From the NCBI GenBank assembly GCA_934654795.1, contig CAKUGT010000001.1:62001-126000 (forward strand): a stretch of 64,000 bases of DNA, read 5' to 3'. The position numbers and the translations under genes were made by a program. Each line of letters starts with the position of its first letter. Within the stretch, counting starts at the first letter, position 1. Shown one piece after another: positions 8,216-16,436 of this stretch. The notes beneath the pieces were generated by a model that did no database searches, was not told where the DNA came from, and was given only the letters and a program-made list of their open reading frames with translations. Source of the DNA: an uncultured Collinsella sp. Its GTDB lineage: Bacteria; Actinomycetota; Coriobacteriia; Coriobacteriales; Coriobacteriaceae.

Positions 8216-8238
8216 CAAAGGGGCAGTCCCTTTGTCAC
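8211..8238. repeat. R1 palindromic element, copy 1
   Basis: TGTGACAAAGGGGCAGTCCC followed by TTTGTCAC forms a near-perfect hairpin. It contains the stop codon of the TetM-like gene and could also end its transcript. Confidence 0.85.
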
Positions 8239-8243
8239 GTCCT

Positions 8244-8273
8244 GTTGGTATAACTCGGTATAAGTTGGTATAA
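8244..8273. repeat. Three 10-bp phased GGTATAA repeats upstream of AAA ATPase gene
   Basis: Three consecutive 10-bp units, GTTGGTATAA, CTCGGTATAA and GTTGGTATAA, place the same GGTATAA heptamer on one face of the helix. They lie between an R1 palindrome and the AAA ATPase start, so they look like an operator or iteron array. The last unit could also supply a -10 box. Confidence 0.55.
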
Positions 8274-8308
8274 CTATTAAGAGCGTTTGCCAATCCGAGG
8301 AGGCCGGC

Positions 8309-9427
8309 ATGAATCCAAATCCCTTTAAGCCCACGGCGGGCAAGCGGCCTCCGATACTCATCGGCCGCGAGTCGGTCATCGAAGACTTCGAGGAAGGGCT
8401 CGATAACGGCGCCGGAGCGCCGGGCAGGCTCATGCTCATCACGGGAAACCGCGGCTGTGGCAAAACGGTTCTGCTGCGCGAGTTGCAGCGTCTGGCGGCA
8501 GAGCGCGGTTGGGCAGTCATTTCCGATTCGGCGTCGCTTGGCTTATGCGATCGCCTAGCCGATGCGCTTCGCTCGAATAAACCCGTTGTGACGTCAATGG
8601 AGTTCGGTCCATCATTCGGGCGCATGTCGGTCGAGGCGGCGCGTGCAAAGGGTGAAACGCTGCGCGGGTTGGTCAACGAACGCCTCAAAAAGCTTGGGTC
8701 GGGAAAAGGCGTTCTGCTTGCCATCGACGAGGCGCAGTCGGCATCTATCGAGGAGCTGGCGGCTCTCGCCGTTCTCTACCAGCAGGTGCTGGGAGACCAA
8801 GATGCCACAGGCCTGCCCGATAGCGACCAGCGCGGTCTTGCGCTGGTTTTCGCCGGCTTGCCCAGTATGGTTGATGATCTACTCGCAGAGCCGAGCGTGA
8901 CGTTTTTACGCCGTGCTCAGCAGCGCACGCTGGGGGCGATTTCTTTGCCCAAGGTACGTGATGCGTTTATTCAGACGGTTGAGGATGCTGGTCTTAATGT
9001 TGATGCGGAGACGGCTAACCTTGCGGCACGCAAGAGTATGGGCCATCCCTATATGGTCCAGCTGGTGGGCTATTACATGTGGCGGTCTGCTGCCCGGCGT
9101 GGCTCACGGGCCATTGAAGAACACGACGTCGAGGTCGGTTACGCAGACGCCATCTCCGAGTTCTACGAAGCGGTTGACGCGCCGCTCTATTTCGGGTTGC
9201 GCAGCCCTCAGCGTCTCTTTATCGAGGCCATGGCGGTTGACGAGGGCAAGCCGACGCGCATGGCGGACATCATTGAGCGCTGTGATCGCACCCAGAGCTG
9301 GACGAGTAAATATCGCGCAAGCCTGATTCGCGAGCGCGTCATCGAGGCCGCCGGATACGGCCTGGTCCGGTTTACCGTGCCCATGCTGGACGCATACATT
9401 CGCGATCGCATTTTATGGCACGAGTAA
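8309..9427 (+). CDS. AAA-type ATP-binding protein with C-terminal winged-helix-like region
   Basis: The 372-residue protein has a Walker A motif GNRGCGKT near residue 48 and a Walker B motif VLLAIDEAQ near residue 137. A sensor-like LALVFAGLPSM follows. This is the layout of ORC/Cdc6-like or prokaryotic STAND-like ATPases that contain a C-terminal DNA- or protein-binding domain; the last 100 residues (RLFIEAMAVDEGKPTRMADI) look like a winged helix. No partner gene is obvious. The start follows CGAGGAGGCCGGC. It is flanked by R1 palindromes on both sides and preceded by a 10-bp phased repeat array. The cellular role is unknown. Confidence 0.8.
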   Translation: MNPNPFKPTAGKRPPILIGRESVIEDFEEGLDNGAGAPGRLMLITGNRGCGKTVLLRELQRLAAERGWAVISDSASLGLCDRLADALRSNKPVVTSMEFGPSFGRMSVEAARAKGETLRGLVNERLKKLGSGKGVLLAIDEAQSASIEELAALAVLYQQVLGDQDATGLPDSDQRGLALVFAGLPSMVDDLLAEPSVTFLRRAQQRTLGAISLPKVRDAFIQTVEDAGLNVDAETANLAARKSMGHPYMVQLVGYYMWRSAARRGSRAIEEHDVEVGYADAISEFYEAVDAPLYFGLRSPQRLFIEAMAVDEGKPTRMADIIERCDRTQSWTSKYRASLIRERVIEAAGYGLVRFTVPMLDAYIRDRILWHE

Positions 9428-9456
9428 TGTGACAAAGGGACAGTCCCTTTGTCACA
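9428..9456. repeat. R1 palindromic element, copy 2
   Basis: TGTGACAAAGGGACAGTCCC followed by TTTGTCACA is a perfect inverted repeat around GGGACAGTCCC. It directly follows the TAA stop of the AAA ATPase gene. Confidence 0.88.
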
Positions 9457-9480
9457 TCGATGTCTGAGAGAGGTCAAAAC

Positions 9481-10035
9481 ATGGTGATTCATACCGAGCG
9501 TTTGACGCTTCGTCCGTGGCGCGAGACGGATGCGGCGAGCCTGTTTGCATATGCGAGCGATCCGGACGTGGGGCCGGCTGCGGGTTGGCCGCCCCATCGA
9601 AGCATTGAGGAGAGCAGGGAGATCATTCGGACGGTCTTTGCGGCGCCCCATACCTTTGCCATTTGCCTGGCTGAGGCAGACGAGCCCGTGGGCAGCATCG
9701 GGCTCATGCCGCCTCGCTGCGAGTCGAACAGCCAAAGAGGCGGACTCGAGTTCGAGGTGGGCTATTGGGTCGCCAAGCCGTTCTGGGGCCGAGGCTTTGC
9801 TCCCGAGGCGGTGCGAGCCATGCAGCGCTATGCGTTCGAAACGCTTGGCTGCAAGGCGCTTTGGTGCGGATATTACGAGGGCAATAACAAGTCGTTACGC
9901 GTTCAGCAAAAGTGTGGATTCGCGCCGCATCACGTTGAGCGCGACGTGCCCTGCGAGCTTATGGGCGATGTACGTACCGAGTGCTTTACGTATTTGACCC
10001 GCGAAGATTGGCGCGAGCAGGCACAGTGCGAGTAA
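9481..10035 (+). CDS. RimJ/RimL-type GNAT N-acetyltransferase
   Basis: The product (184 residues) begins MVIHTERLTLRPWRETDA, the standard opening of RimJ/RimL-like acetyltransferases. FEVGYWVAKPFWGRGFAPEA holds the acetyl-CoA-binding GRGFA loop, and NNKSLRVQQKCGF is the usual N-x-x-S-x-x-V-x-x-K-x-G-F signature. Such enzymes acetylate N-termini of ribosomal proteins or small amines. I chose the ATG at 9481, which has AGAGAGG eight bases upstream, over an ATG at 9460. It lies between two R1 elements. Confidence 0.87.
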   Translation: MVIHTERLTLRPWRETDAASLFAYASDPDVGPAAGWPPHRSIEESREIIRTVFAAPHTFAICLAEADEPVGSIGLMPPRCESNSQRGGLEFEVGYWVAKPFWGRGFAPEAVRAMQRYAFETLGCKALWCGYYEGNNKSLRVQQKCGFAPHHVERDVPCELMGDVRTECFTYLTREDWREQAQCE

Positions 10036-10066
10036 CGTGACAAAGGGACAGTCCCTTTGCCACGTT
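10034..10066. repeat. R1 palindromic element, copy 3
   Basis: AACGTGACAAAGGGACAGTC followed by CCTTTGCCACGTT is an inverted repeat with one A/C mismatch in the stem. It starts at the stop codon of the GNAT gene and ends just upstream of the UvrA-like gene's ribosome binding site. Confidence 0.85.
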
Positions 10067-10087
10067 CGGCTAACAGGAAGGGGAGCG

Positions 10088-12580
10088 ATGGCGGTGTCGC
10101 AACAACCAAGTGCTATCGAGGTGCGTGGTGCGCGCGTCCATAACCTCAAAGACATCGATATCGATATTCCGCTGGGAAAGCTCGTGGGTATTGCCGGCGT
10201 GTCGGGTTCGGGCAAGAGTTCGCTGGCGCTGGGAGTTCTTTATGCCGAGGGCTCGCGCCGTTACCTGGAGGCGCTCAGCACCTATACCCGCCGTCGGCTC
10301 ACCCAAGCCGAGCACGCTCAGGTGGATGAAGTGCTGCACGTGCCGGCGGCGCTCGCGTTGCATCAGCGCCCTAGTGTGCCAGGCGTACGCTCGACCTTTG
10401 GCACCATGACCGAGCTCAACAACAGTCTGCGTTTGCTCTTTAGCCGCTGTGCCCATCACGTGTGCCCACATTGCGGGGCGCGTGTGGAGCCGAGCCTTAA
10501 CGTGGCCGCAGGCCTGTCGCTCACGTGTTCGACATGCGGCCGCGAGTTCTACGCGCCGAGTGCCGAGGATTTGGCTTTCAATAGCGGCGGTGCATGCCCC
10601 ACCTGTGGCGGTACCGGTGTCATGCGCGAGGTGGACGAAGCGAGCCTGGTGCCCGACGAGTCCAAGACCATCAACGAAGGCGCGGTGCTTCCCTGGGGCA
10701 CGCTCATGTGGGACTTGATGAAGCAGGTAGCCGGCGAGATGGGTGTGCGTACCGATGTGCCGTTTAACCAGCTCACACCTCAAGAGCGCGACATCGTGTT
10801 CCATGGTCCGGCGGTTAAGAAGCATATTCTCTACGTTCCCAAAAGCGGCGAGGGCGCCACGCCGCTTGACTTTACCTATTACAACGCCGTCTATACCGTC
10901 GAGAATGCGCTCGCCAAGGTTAAGGACGATAAGGGCCTCAAACGCGTGGCTCGCTTTTTGCGCGAGGGCCCGTGCCGTGACTGCGGCGGCACGCGTCTCT
11001 CCGAGGTTGCGCGCCAGCCCCAGGTGCGCGGTATCAATCTGGCGCAGGCCGCGGCCATGACGCTGGGCGAGGCGATTGGGTGGGTGCATGGCGTGCCCGC
11101 ATCCTTGCCGACCGAAATGCGGCCCATGGCGACGGATATCTGCGATTCGTTTTTGGGTGCGGCCCGTCGCCTGGTTGACCTGGGTCTCGATTACCTTTCG
11201 CTCGATCGCGCCGGCGCCACGCTCTCCACGGGTGAGCGCCAGCGCGTGCAGCTTGCCCGCGTAGTACGCAATCGATCGACGGGCGTGCTGTATGTGCTCG
11301 ACGAGCCCTCGATCGGTTTGCATCCTGCCAATGTCGACGGCCTGGTGGGTGTAATGCGCGATCTGGTGGATGACGGCAACACCGTGGTCGTTGTCGACCA
11401 CGACACACGCGTGCTGGCGGAAGCCGACTATCTGGTCGAGATGGGCCCCGTTGCCGGAGCAGGCGGCGGTAATGTGATCGCTGCAGGTACGGTGGACGAG
11501 GTCGAGCAATCGCAGGGCAGCCGCATCGCGCCGTTTTTACGCGCGGACCCCAAGCGCTTGCGCCCGCAGGTGGCTGACGAGGAAATGTTCGACCAGGGCC
11601 ATATCCGCATGGCGACCGATACGATCCATACCGTCAAGCCACTCGAAGTCGATATCCCGCGCGGTCGCTTGGTCGCGGTGACGGGCGTTTCGGGTTCTGG
11701 TAAGACGACGTTGGTGCTCGAGACGCTCATTCCGGCACTCAAGGCGCAGGCAGCCGGCGAGCGCCTGCCGGGGCACGTGCGTTGGGTCGATGCCGAGGGC
11801 ATTGCCCGCGCAAATCTGATTGACGCTACGCCCATCGGCGCCAACGTACGCTCGACGGTGGCGACTTATGCCGACATCCATGACGAGCTGCGTCGCGCCT
11901 TCGCCCGTACGCCCGAGGCCAAGGCAGCCGGCTACAAGGCGGGCGCCTTTAGCTACAACACTGGCGCCTTGCGCTGCCCTACGTGCGATGGCACGGGTTC
12001 GATATCGCTCGACGTGCAGTTTTTGCCCGACGTCGAGATCGTCTGCCCGGCATGTCGCGGCTCGCGTTATGCAGACGCGGCTTCGCATATCCATCGCGAG
12101 GGCAAGGACGGGAGTCTGCTTACGTTGCCGCAGCTCATGGATATGAGTGTGGACGAGGCCATCGACGCCACACTGGGGCTCAAGAAGGTTCAGACGCGCT
12201 TGCAGATCTTGCACGACCTGGGCCTGGGTTATCTCACGCTTGGCGAGCCCACACCGGCGCTTTCGGGCGGTGAGGCACAGCGCCTTAAGCTCGCGAGCGA
12301 GATGGGCCGCGTGCAGGACGATGCCGTGTTCGTGTTTGACGAGCCCACAATCGGCCTGCACCCGCTCGATGTGCAGGTGCTGCTGAGCGTGTTCGACGGC
12401 CTGGTCGCCAAGGGCGCCACGGTCATCGTAATCGAGCACGACCTTGACCTCATCCGCAATGCCGACTACGTGATCGATATGGGCCCCGGTGGCGGCGACG
12501 CCGGCGGACAAATCGTCTGCGCCGGCACGCCGGACGATATCGCAGCCTGCGCCAAGAGCATCACCGGCCGTTACCTATAA
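10088..12580 (+). CDS. UvrA-like ABC ATPase (UvrA paralogue)
   Basis: The 830-residue protein has two ABC ATPase halves with Walker A motifs GVSGSGKSSLALGVLY and GVSGSGKTTLVLETL. Zinc-binding pairs CPHCGARVEP, CPTCGGTG, CPTCDGTG and CPACRGSRY are present. Signature motifs are TLSTGERQRVQLARVV in the first half and LSGGEAQRLKLASEM in the second. It is about 100 residues shorter than UvrA proper, which fits the UvrA2/DrrC-type paralogues found in actinobacteria, associated with drug or DNA damage tolerance. The first-half signature LSTGE departs from LSGGE. The ATG at 10088 follows AGGAAGGGGAGCG. It ends next to an R1 palindrome. Confidence 0.88.
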   Translation: MAVSQQPSAIEVRGARVHNLKDIDIDIPLGKLVGIAGVSGSGKSSLALGVLYAEGSRRYLEALSTYTRRRLTQAEHAQVDEVLHVPAALALHQRPSVPGVRSTFGTMTELNNSLRLLFSRCAHHVCPHCGARVEPSLNVAAGLSLTCSTCGREFYAPSAEDLAFNSGGACPTCGGTGVMREVDEASLVPDESKTINEGAVLPWGTLMWDLMKQVAGEMGVRTDVPFNQLTPQERDIVFHGPAVKKHILYVPKSGEGATPLDFTYYNAVYTVENALAKVKDDKGLKRVARFLREGPCRDCGGTRLSEVARQPQVRGINLAQAAAMTLGEAIGWVHGVPASLPTEMRPMATDICDSFLGAARRLVDLGLDYLSLDRAGATLSTGERQRVQLARVVRNRSTGVLYVLDEPSIGLHPANVDGLVGVMRDLVDDGNTVVVVDHDTRVLAEADYLVEMGPVAGAGGGNVIAAGTVDEVEQSQGSRIAPFLRADPKRLRPQVADEEMFDQGHIRMATDTIHTVKPLEVDIPRGRLVAVTGVSGSGKTTLVLETLIPALKAQAAGERLPGHVRWVDAEGIARANLIDATPIGANVRSTVATYADIHDELRRAFARTPEAKAAGYKAGAFSYNTGALRCPTCDGTGSISLDVQFLPDVEIVCPACRGSRYADAASHIHREGKDGSLLTLPQLMDMSVDEAIDATLGLKKVQTRLQILHDLGLGYLTLGEPTPALSGGEAQRLKLASEMGRVQDDAVFVFDEPTIGLHPLDVQVLLSVFDGLVAKGATVIVIEHDLDLIRNADYVIDMGPGGGDAGGQIVCAGTPDDIAACAKSITGRYL

Positions 12581-12583
12581 GCG

Positions 12584-12630
12584 ATGTGGCAAAGGGGCTG
12601 TCCCTTTGCCACATGCCGGTAAAGCCTGTC
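12584..12630. repeat. Left direct repeat of island: R1 palindrome plus trmL 3'-end copy
   Basis: This 47-bp segment matches 16437-16483 at 42 positions. The first 31 bp are R1 copy 4 (TGTGGCAAAGGGGCTGTCCC then TTTGCCACA). The rest, CATGCCGGTAAAGCCTGTC, corresponds on the minus strand to the last codons of trmL. Other R1 copies in the window do not carry this flank, so it is a duplication and not part of the palindrome family. Confidence 0.75.
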
Positions 12631-12650
12631 GGCATCACGGTTTTCTGTTT

Positions 12651-12690
12651 TGGTTAATTCTGGTTAAAAGCAGTTAATTACAGTTAAAAG
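12651..12690. repeat. Four 10-bp phased GTTAA repeats upstream of recombinase
   Basis: Four consecutive 10-bp units, TGGTTAATTC, TGGTTAAAAG, CAGTTAATTA and CAGTTAAAAG, keep GTTAA at the same place in each. They lie at the left end of the island, 145 bp before the recombinase. The array could be a recombinase subsite cluster, an operator or an iteron set. Confidence 0.6.
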
Positions 12691-12834
12691 CCAGCGCGTT
12701 GTCGGCACGGCGCTTGAATAGCTTGTGCCTGAGGGTCAAAATGGCCTCAACCCATTCGCGAAATTTGCACGCCCTATAGTGAGTGGGCTCTCGCTTGAGC
12801 TGATGCTGCCAGGAGGCAGCCGATAGGGGCAATT

Positions 12835-13470
12835 ATGGACAATCGAATCTTTGGGTATGCGCGTGTCTCTTCCGCGGACCAGAACTTGGACCGCCAGCTA
12901 GACGCACTGGGAAGGTTTCCCGTTCAGCGGGACCAGATTTACGCTGACAAGGCGAGCGGCAAGGACTTCAAGCGTCCCCAGTACCAGCGTCTTCTTCGCA
13001 GATTGCGCGAGGGCGACGTTCTCGTGATTAAAAGTATCGATCGATTGGGTCGCAATTATCGTGAAGTCCTTGATGAATGGCGACGGATCACGGTGGACAG
13101 GCGCGCTGCCATCGTGGTGCTCGATATGCCGTTGCTCGATACGCGCGAGCAGCCTGATGGCATTACGGGAACCTTCATGGCGGACCTGGTTCTTCAGATC
13201 TTGAGCTACGTGGCACAGCTGGAGCGCGAAAACATCAAGCAGCGCCAGGCAGAGGGCATCGCATCGGCGCGTCTGCGAGGCGTGAGATTTGGGAGGCCGG
13301 CGCTCGAACGCCCGGATAGCTACCGCGATGTCATCAAATCATTCGAAGGAGGCGAGGTTACGAGGCAAGAGGCCGCAATGCTTTTGAACGTCAGCGCATC
13401 GACGTTTGATCGTTGGAGACGGGCGGACGCGAACGGATATGACCGTTCGCCGTCTGTCCGTCCTCTTTAG
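12835..13470 (+). CDS. Small serine recombinase (resolvase/invertase family)
   Basis: The 211-residue protein has the catalytic domain of small serine recombinases: YARVSSADQNLDRQLDAL with the nucleophilic serine near residue 11, the VLVIKSIDRLGRNYREV block with its arginines, and the long E helix around LERENIKQRQAEGIA. A C-terminal Hin-type helix-turn-helix (TRQEAAMLLNVSASTFDRWRR) binds DNA. Such enzymes resolve cointegrates or invert DNA. A GCTGCC/GGCAGC hairpin at about 12807-12820 precedes the start and may hide a GGAGG. It is the first gene of the island and follows the phased GTTAA array. Confidence 0.88.
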   Translation: MDNRIFGYARVSSADQNLDRQLDALGRFPVQRDQIYADKASGKDFKRPQYQRLLRRLREGDVLVIKSIDRLGRNYREVLDEWRRITVDRRAAIVVLDMPLLDTREQPDGITGTFMADLVLQILSYVAQLERENIKQRQAEGIASARLRGVRFGRPALERPDSYRDVIKSFEGGEVTRQEAAMLLNVSASTFDRWRRADANGYDRSPSVRPL

Positions 13471-13630
13471 CTAGACATTTTGACGAGGGGAGTTTATTCC
13501 ACGGAGCCCACTCCTTCCCTCGATGTTTATCCAGTTCACGCCCTTGAACCAAATAGTGCCACCGCGTTGCCAATTCGTCTGCTTTTTGATGAGGGGTTAT
13601 GAGTTGCAACGTTAATAGAAGGGAATAGTC

Positions 13631-14446
13631 ATGAAACGAAATATTACAAAAAAGATGCCCATGATGGGCTTGCTTGTCCTACTCATTTGTTCGCTGGGGT
13701 TCATTTCGGCCTGTTCCCAGAATACTGCAAACACTGAAAAGCCGAAATATGTCGACGACAAGGCGATGAATGTTATCGCCGCAGGGTTTGAGAGAAGGTC
13801 CGACGTTATTGAAGCTAATGCAAACGATGATGATCCTCATTCAACCGAGAATATCCAAGAAGCTATTGAGGCCGAAATCAAGAACGACAAGGAACTCAAG
13901 AACGCTAAGTTTAAGGATTCCAAGATGCAACAGGACGTAATCACGTATCTGAATCTGCTTGATGACCAGCTTAAAGTGACCGAGGATTACTCGCAATCGT
14001 CTTCGGATTATTACGAAGAGTGGAATAAGGTCTACGATAAGCGGTCTGCACAGCTCAAGAAGCTTGTTGATAATTACGGGTTGGAAGTCGGGGAGAAATA
14101 CAAAGATGATTTCAACGACTTAATCAAGAATGGAAAGTCCGTAGCAGAGAAGACCCGCTATGAGGATGCCATCAACAGTTTGATTCAGGGGGCAAATTTC
14201 GAAAAATCGGATGACGGTTATGGTCTGTATACGTATACAGCCGTAGTTGAGAACACCTCTGGCATATCGTTCTCAAACGTCAGTCTGACACTTGCTCTCT
14301 ATGATGCAGATGACATTAAAGCGGAGGAGACCTATGCGAACACATCTTCGTGGGCACCGGGCGAGAAAGTCAAGTTCGAGGCAATGTCCGATGTGGACGC
14401 CGCGCGCGTTGTCGCATCTGTTTCTAGCTACGATGTAAATAAATAG
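13631..14446 (+). CDS. Lipoprotein with C-terminal FxLYD-like domain
   Basis: The 271-residue protein has a lipoprotein signal: basic MKRNITKK, a hydrophobic core, and lipobox GFISAC with the lipidated cysteine near residue 28. The middle is a charged helical region (residues about 80-175). The C-terminal 70 residues (YTAVVENTSGISFSNVSLTL, then ALYDADDIKAEETYANTSSW) resemble the FxLYD fold found in extracellular lipoproteins of Gram-positive bacteria. It should sit on the outer face of the membrane. Codon use is AT-richer than outside the island. It is followed by a terminator, so it is a separate unit from the next two genes. Confidence 0.75.
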   Translation: MKRNITKKMPMMGLLVLLICSLGFISACSQNTANTEKPKYVDDKAMNVIAAGFERRSDVIEANANDDDPHSTENIQEAIEAEIKNDKELKNAKFKDSKMQQDVITYLNLLDDQLKVTEDYSQSSSDYYEEWNKVYDKRSAQLKKLVDNYGLEVGEKYKDDFNDLIKNGKSVAEKTRYEDAINSLIQGANFEKSDDGYGLYTYTAVVENTSGISFSNVSLTLALYDADDIKAEETYANTSSWAPGEKVKFEAMSDVDAARVVASVSSYDVNK

Positions 14447-14457
14447 GTTTCGCGCGG

Positions 14458-14500
14458 AAGGGGCGGGTTAATCGGCAATGAATGGTTGACCCGTCCGTTT
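14458..14500 (+). terminator. Terminator after lipoprotein gene
   Basis: GGGCGGGTTAA pairs with TTGACCCGTCC (one mismatch and G-U pairing) and is followed by GTTTTAT. It lies just after the lipoprotein stop codon. Confidence 0.7.
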
Positions 14501-14660
14501 TATACCAATTATTGAACAACAAGTGCCGCGAACGAATGAATATTATTTCGGATTGCAAGCAGCTGCCCTCGTCTAAAGACGCGCTGAAAACGACGATTTA
14601 GGCATGGGGCATAATCTATGGCAGTTTCTTAAATAGCAGGGAGTTTGAAAGGAATAGGGG

Positions 14661-15332
14661 ATGGATGAGATGGAGGAAGGCATGGGGGCGCTGAAAGCGA
14701 AGCTCGGGAGAATTCTGACGAAACCCAAGGTATTCTTCGCGGGTCTGGCGCTTGGCGGAGTGATTGTAGCTGTACTTTTTATTACCATCTTTAATAACGG
14801 CAAAGCTGCGGGTGCGAAAGAAACGGCCCCCAATACGCTCTCCCCGTCGGTCGTTTTTGAACGCATCGCTTCCCAGAACGAGATGGTTTCTGCATCGCAG
14901 AACTATGCGATTGTCGATAAGGTGACGGATACCAAGAGGTTCTTCGATTGGTTTGATATCCCGTTTACAGAAAACAGCTTTTGGTACCGCTATGTGGGGA
15001 CCATTAAGGCGGGCGTGAATCTCGAGACGGCAGAGATACATACGAACAAGAAAAAGCTGACCATTACGATCGATGAGCCTTATGTGATTTCGAACACGCC
15101 GGATATGAATAAGTCGGGTGCTCTCGAGGAGCGCAACAACATCCTCAATCCCATTGAGGTTAAAGACGTCACGGCGTTTGAAGCACAGTGCAAGGAGCGG
15201 AGTGAAAGCGAGGCCATCAAGGATGGCAAACTGCTCGAGGAGGCTCGAACGAACGCCGAAACAAATATCCGCGCGATGTTCAACTCGGCATTTGGCGATG
15301 AATATACGGTCGATTTCGACTATCGGAAATAG
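14661..15332 (+). CDS. DUF4230-like membrane-anchored protein
   Basis: The 223-residue protein has a single N-terminal membrane helix (FFAGLALGGVIVAVLFITIF, about residues 29-48) and a large extracellular part. The segments FWYRYVGTIKAGVNLETAEI and KKLTITIDEPYVISNTPDM resemble DUF4230 proteins, whose function is not established. Topology should be N-terminus in, domain out. The start follows a GTTTGAAAGGAATAGGGG ribosome binding site. It ends nine bases before the next gene, so the two form an operon. Family assignment is from memory of the conserved pattern and needs a profile search. Confidence 0.65.
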   Translation: MDEMEEGMGALKAKLGRILTKPKVFFAGLALGGVIVAVLFITIFNNGKAAGAKETAPNTLSPSVVFERIASQNEMVSASQNYAIVDKVTDTKRFFDWFDIPFTENSFWYRYVGTIKAGVNLETAEIHTNKKKLTITIDEPYVISNTPDMNKSGALEERNNILNPIEVKDVTAFEAQCKERSESEAIKDGKLLEEARTNAETNIRAMFNSAFGDEYTVDFDYRK

Positions 15333-15341
15333 GAGGTCACC

Positions 15342-16406
15342 ATGGAGGATAAAGACGATCTGGCTGTTGTTGTCGAAAGGGAGGGGCTGCCGCGACATAA
15401 GCAGAGTTTTGATATCCGTAAGGTCGCTGCCGGGCTAGTTGATAGCGCCGGAAGCGCGGTGGCGGGCGCGGTTGCAACCGTACAGAAAGTTGCTGATGAT
15501 GCAATGCGTGCTGCAGCTCCGATGGCCGATGATGCCTTGGCGGCTATTGCGGATGCGGCTGATGGTGCGGCGGGTGCTGCTGCAGATATCGGCGACGCCG
15601 TCAACGATTGGGCATACCAGCAACAGTTGAATAGGTATAGACCGGTAACCAAAGAGGTCTATCAGAGCCCTTCATTCCATTTGCCGAACATGATTCGAAT
15701 CGTTGACGGAAATGAGCGTCGAGGCATCGATGTCTGTAAGGATGCTATTGGTTGGCTGGATACTGTTAAGGGCACGCAGATTTTCAATTTGTACCGCGAA
15801 GCAATTGGGGACAGCGAGCTGTCTTTCTACCCTAAACCATCTCTTTATTCCACATATTACATAGATGCTTTTGATCGGTCTCGCTTTGTTGATCTTGACT
15901 CTTATTTCGCAACCATGCAACAAGACAAGATGGCCGAGTTGAGGCGGATTGCGTTTATGCTTGGCGCGAAGCGCTGCAAGCTGGAGGTGACGGAGTACGA
16001 GGAAACTCGGCGAGGCCACCAGGTTAAGGGAAACGCCAAGGCGGGAAAGAAGGGCTCGGTTCGAATTGATGGTTCCTTGAGCGATTCAACGAGAAATGAG
16101 AAGAAAATCCTGTTTACACAGGAATTCGAGGGCGACATGGTTCCACAGCGCCCTGATCTCCATTGGTATGCCCATGACTCAGATATTCTCTTGTTAATCG
16201 AGACGAGATGCGGTGGAGAGGATAAAAACAAGGCGAAGAGCTATCGGGTCGAATTGAAAAGTGAAACGACCATGACCATGTCTGTATCACTTGCTATGGC
16301 TATCGATGAGGCATGCAGCAAGCTGAGCATAAGGGCGAATTCGAGCCTGACAAGCCAAGCTAAGCGAGAACTCCGACAGTCGTTTGTGTTTGAAGTTGAA
16401 TTCTGA
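15342..16406 (+). CDS. Unknown 354-residue protein with alanine-rich amphipathic N-terminal helix
   Basis: I do not recognise this protein. Residues about 25-90 form a long alanine-rich, heptad-like helical region (VAAGLVDSAGSAVAGAVATV and similar) without a signal peptide. The rest is a mixed alpha/beta domain with LRRIAFMLGAKRCKLEVTEY, a basic GNAKAGKKGSVRIDGS loop and a C-terminal strand-rich SFVFEVEF end. AGGAGGTCACC precedes the ATG. It is translationally close to the DUF4230-like gene, suggesting the two work together at the membrane. Its end is 30 bp before an R1 palindrome and the right repeat of the island. Confidence 0.7.
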   Translation: MEDKDDLAVVVEREGLPRHKQSFDIRKVAAGLVDSAGSAVAGAVATVQKVADDAMRAAAPMADDALAAIADAADGAAGAAADIGDAVNDWAYQQQLNRYRPVTKEVYQSPSFHLPNMIRIVDGNERRGIDVCKDAIGWLDTVKGTQIFNLYREAIGDSELSFYPKPSLYSTYYIDAFDRSRFVDLDSYFATMQQDKMAELRRIAFMLGAKRCKLEVTEYEETRRGHQVKGNAKAGKKGSVRIDGSLSDSTRNEKKILFTQEFEGDMVPQRPDLHWYAHDSDILLLIETRCGGEDKNKAKSYRVELKSETTMTMSVSLAMAIDEACSKLSIRANSSLTSQAKRELRQSFVFEVEF

Positions 16407-16436
16407 CGTGTTGGGACCCTCTAATGCGGGGTCCCT

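Noticed and set aside
10070-11509. 479-residue open frame antisense to the UvrA-like gene
   Set aside because: A shadow frame in GC-rich coding DNA. The plus strand carries ABC ATPase and zinc-finger motifs; the minus strand product has no recognisable domain.
12835-13470. Large serine integrase or phage integrase
   Set aside because: The protein is only 211 residues and ends with a Hin-type helix-turn-helix, so it is a resolvase/invertase type.
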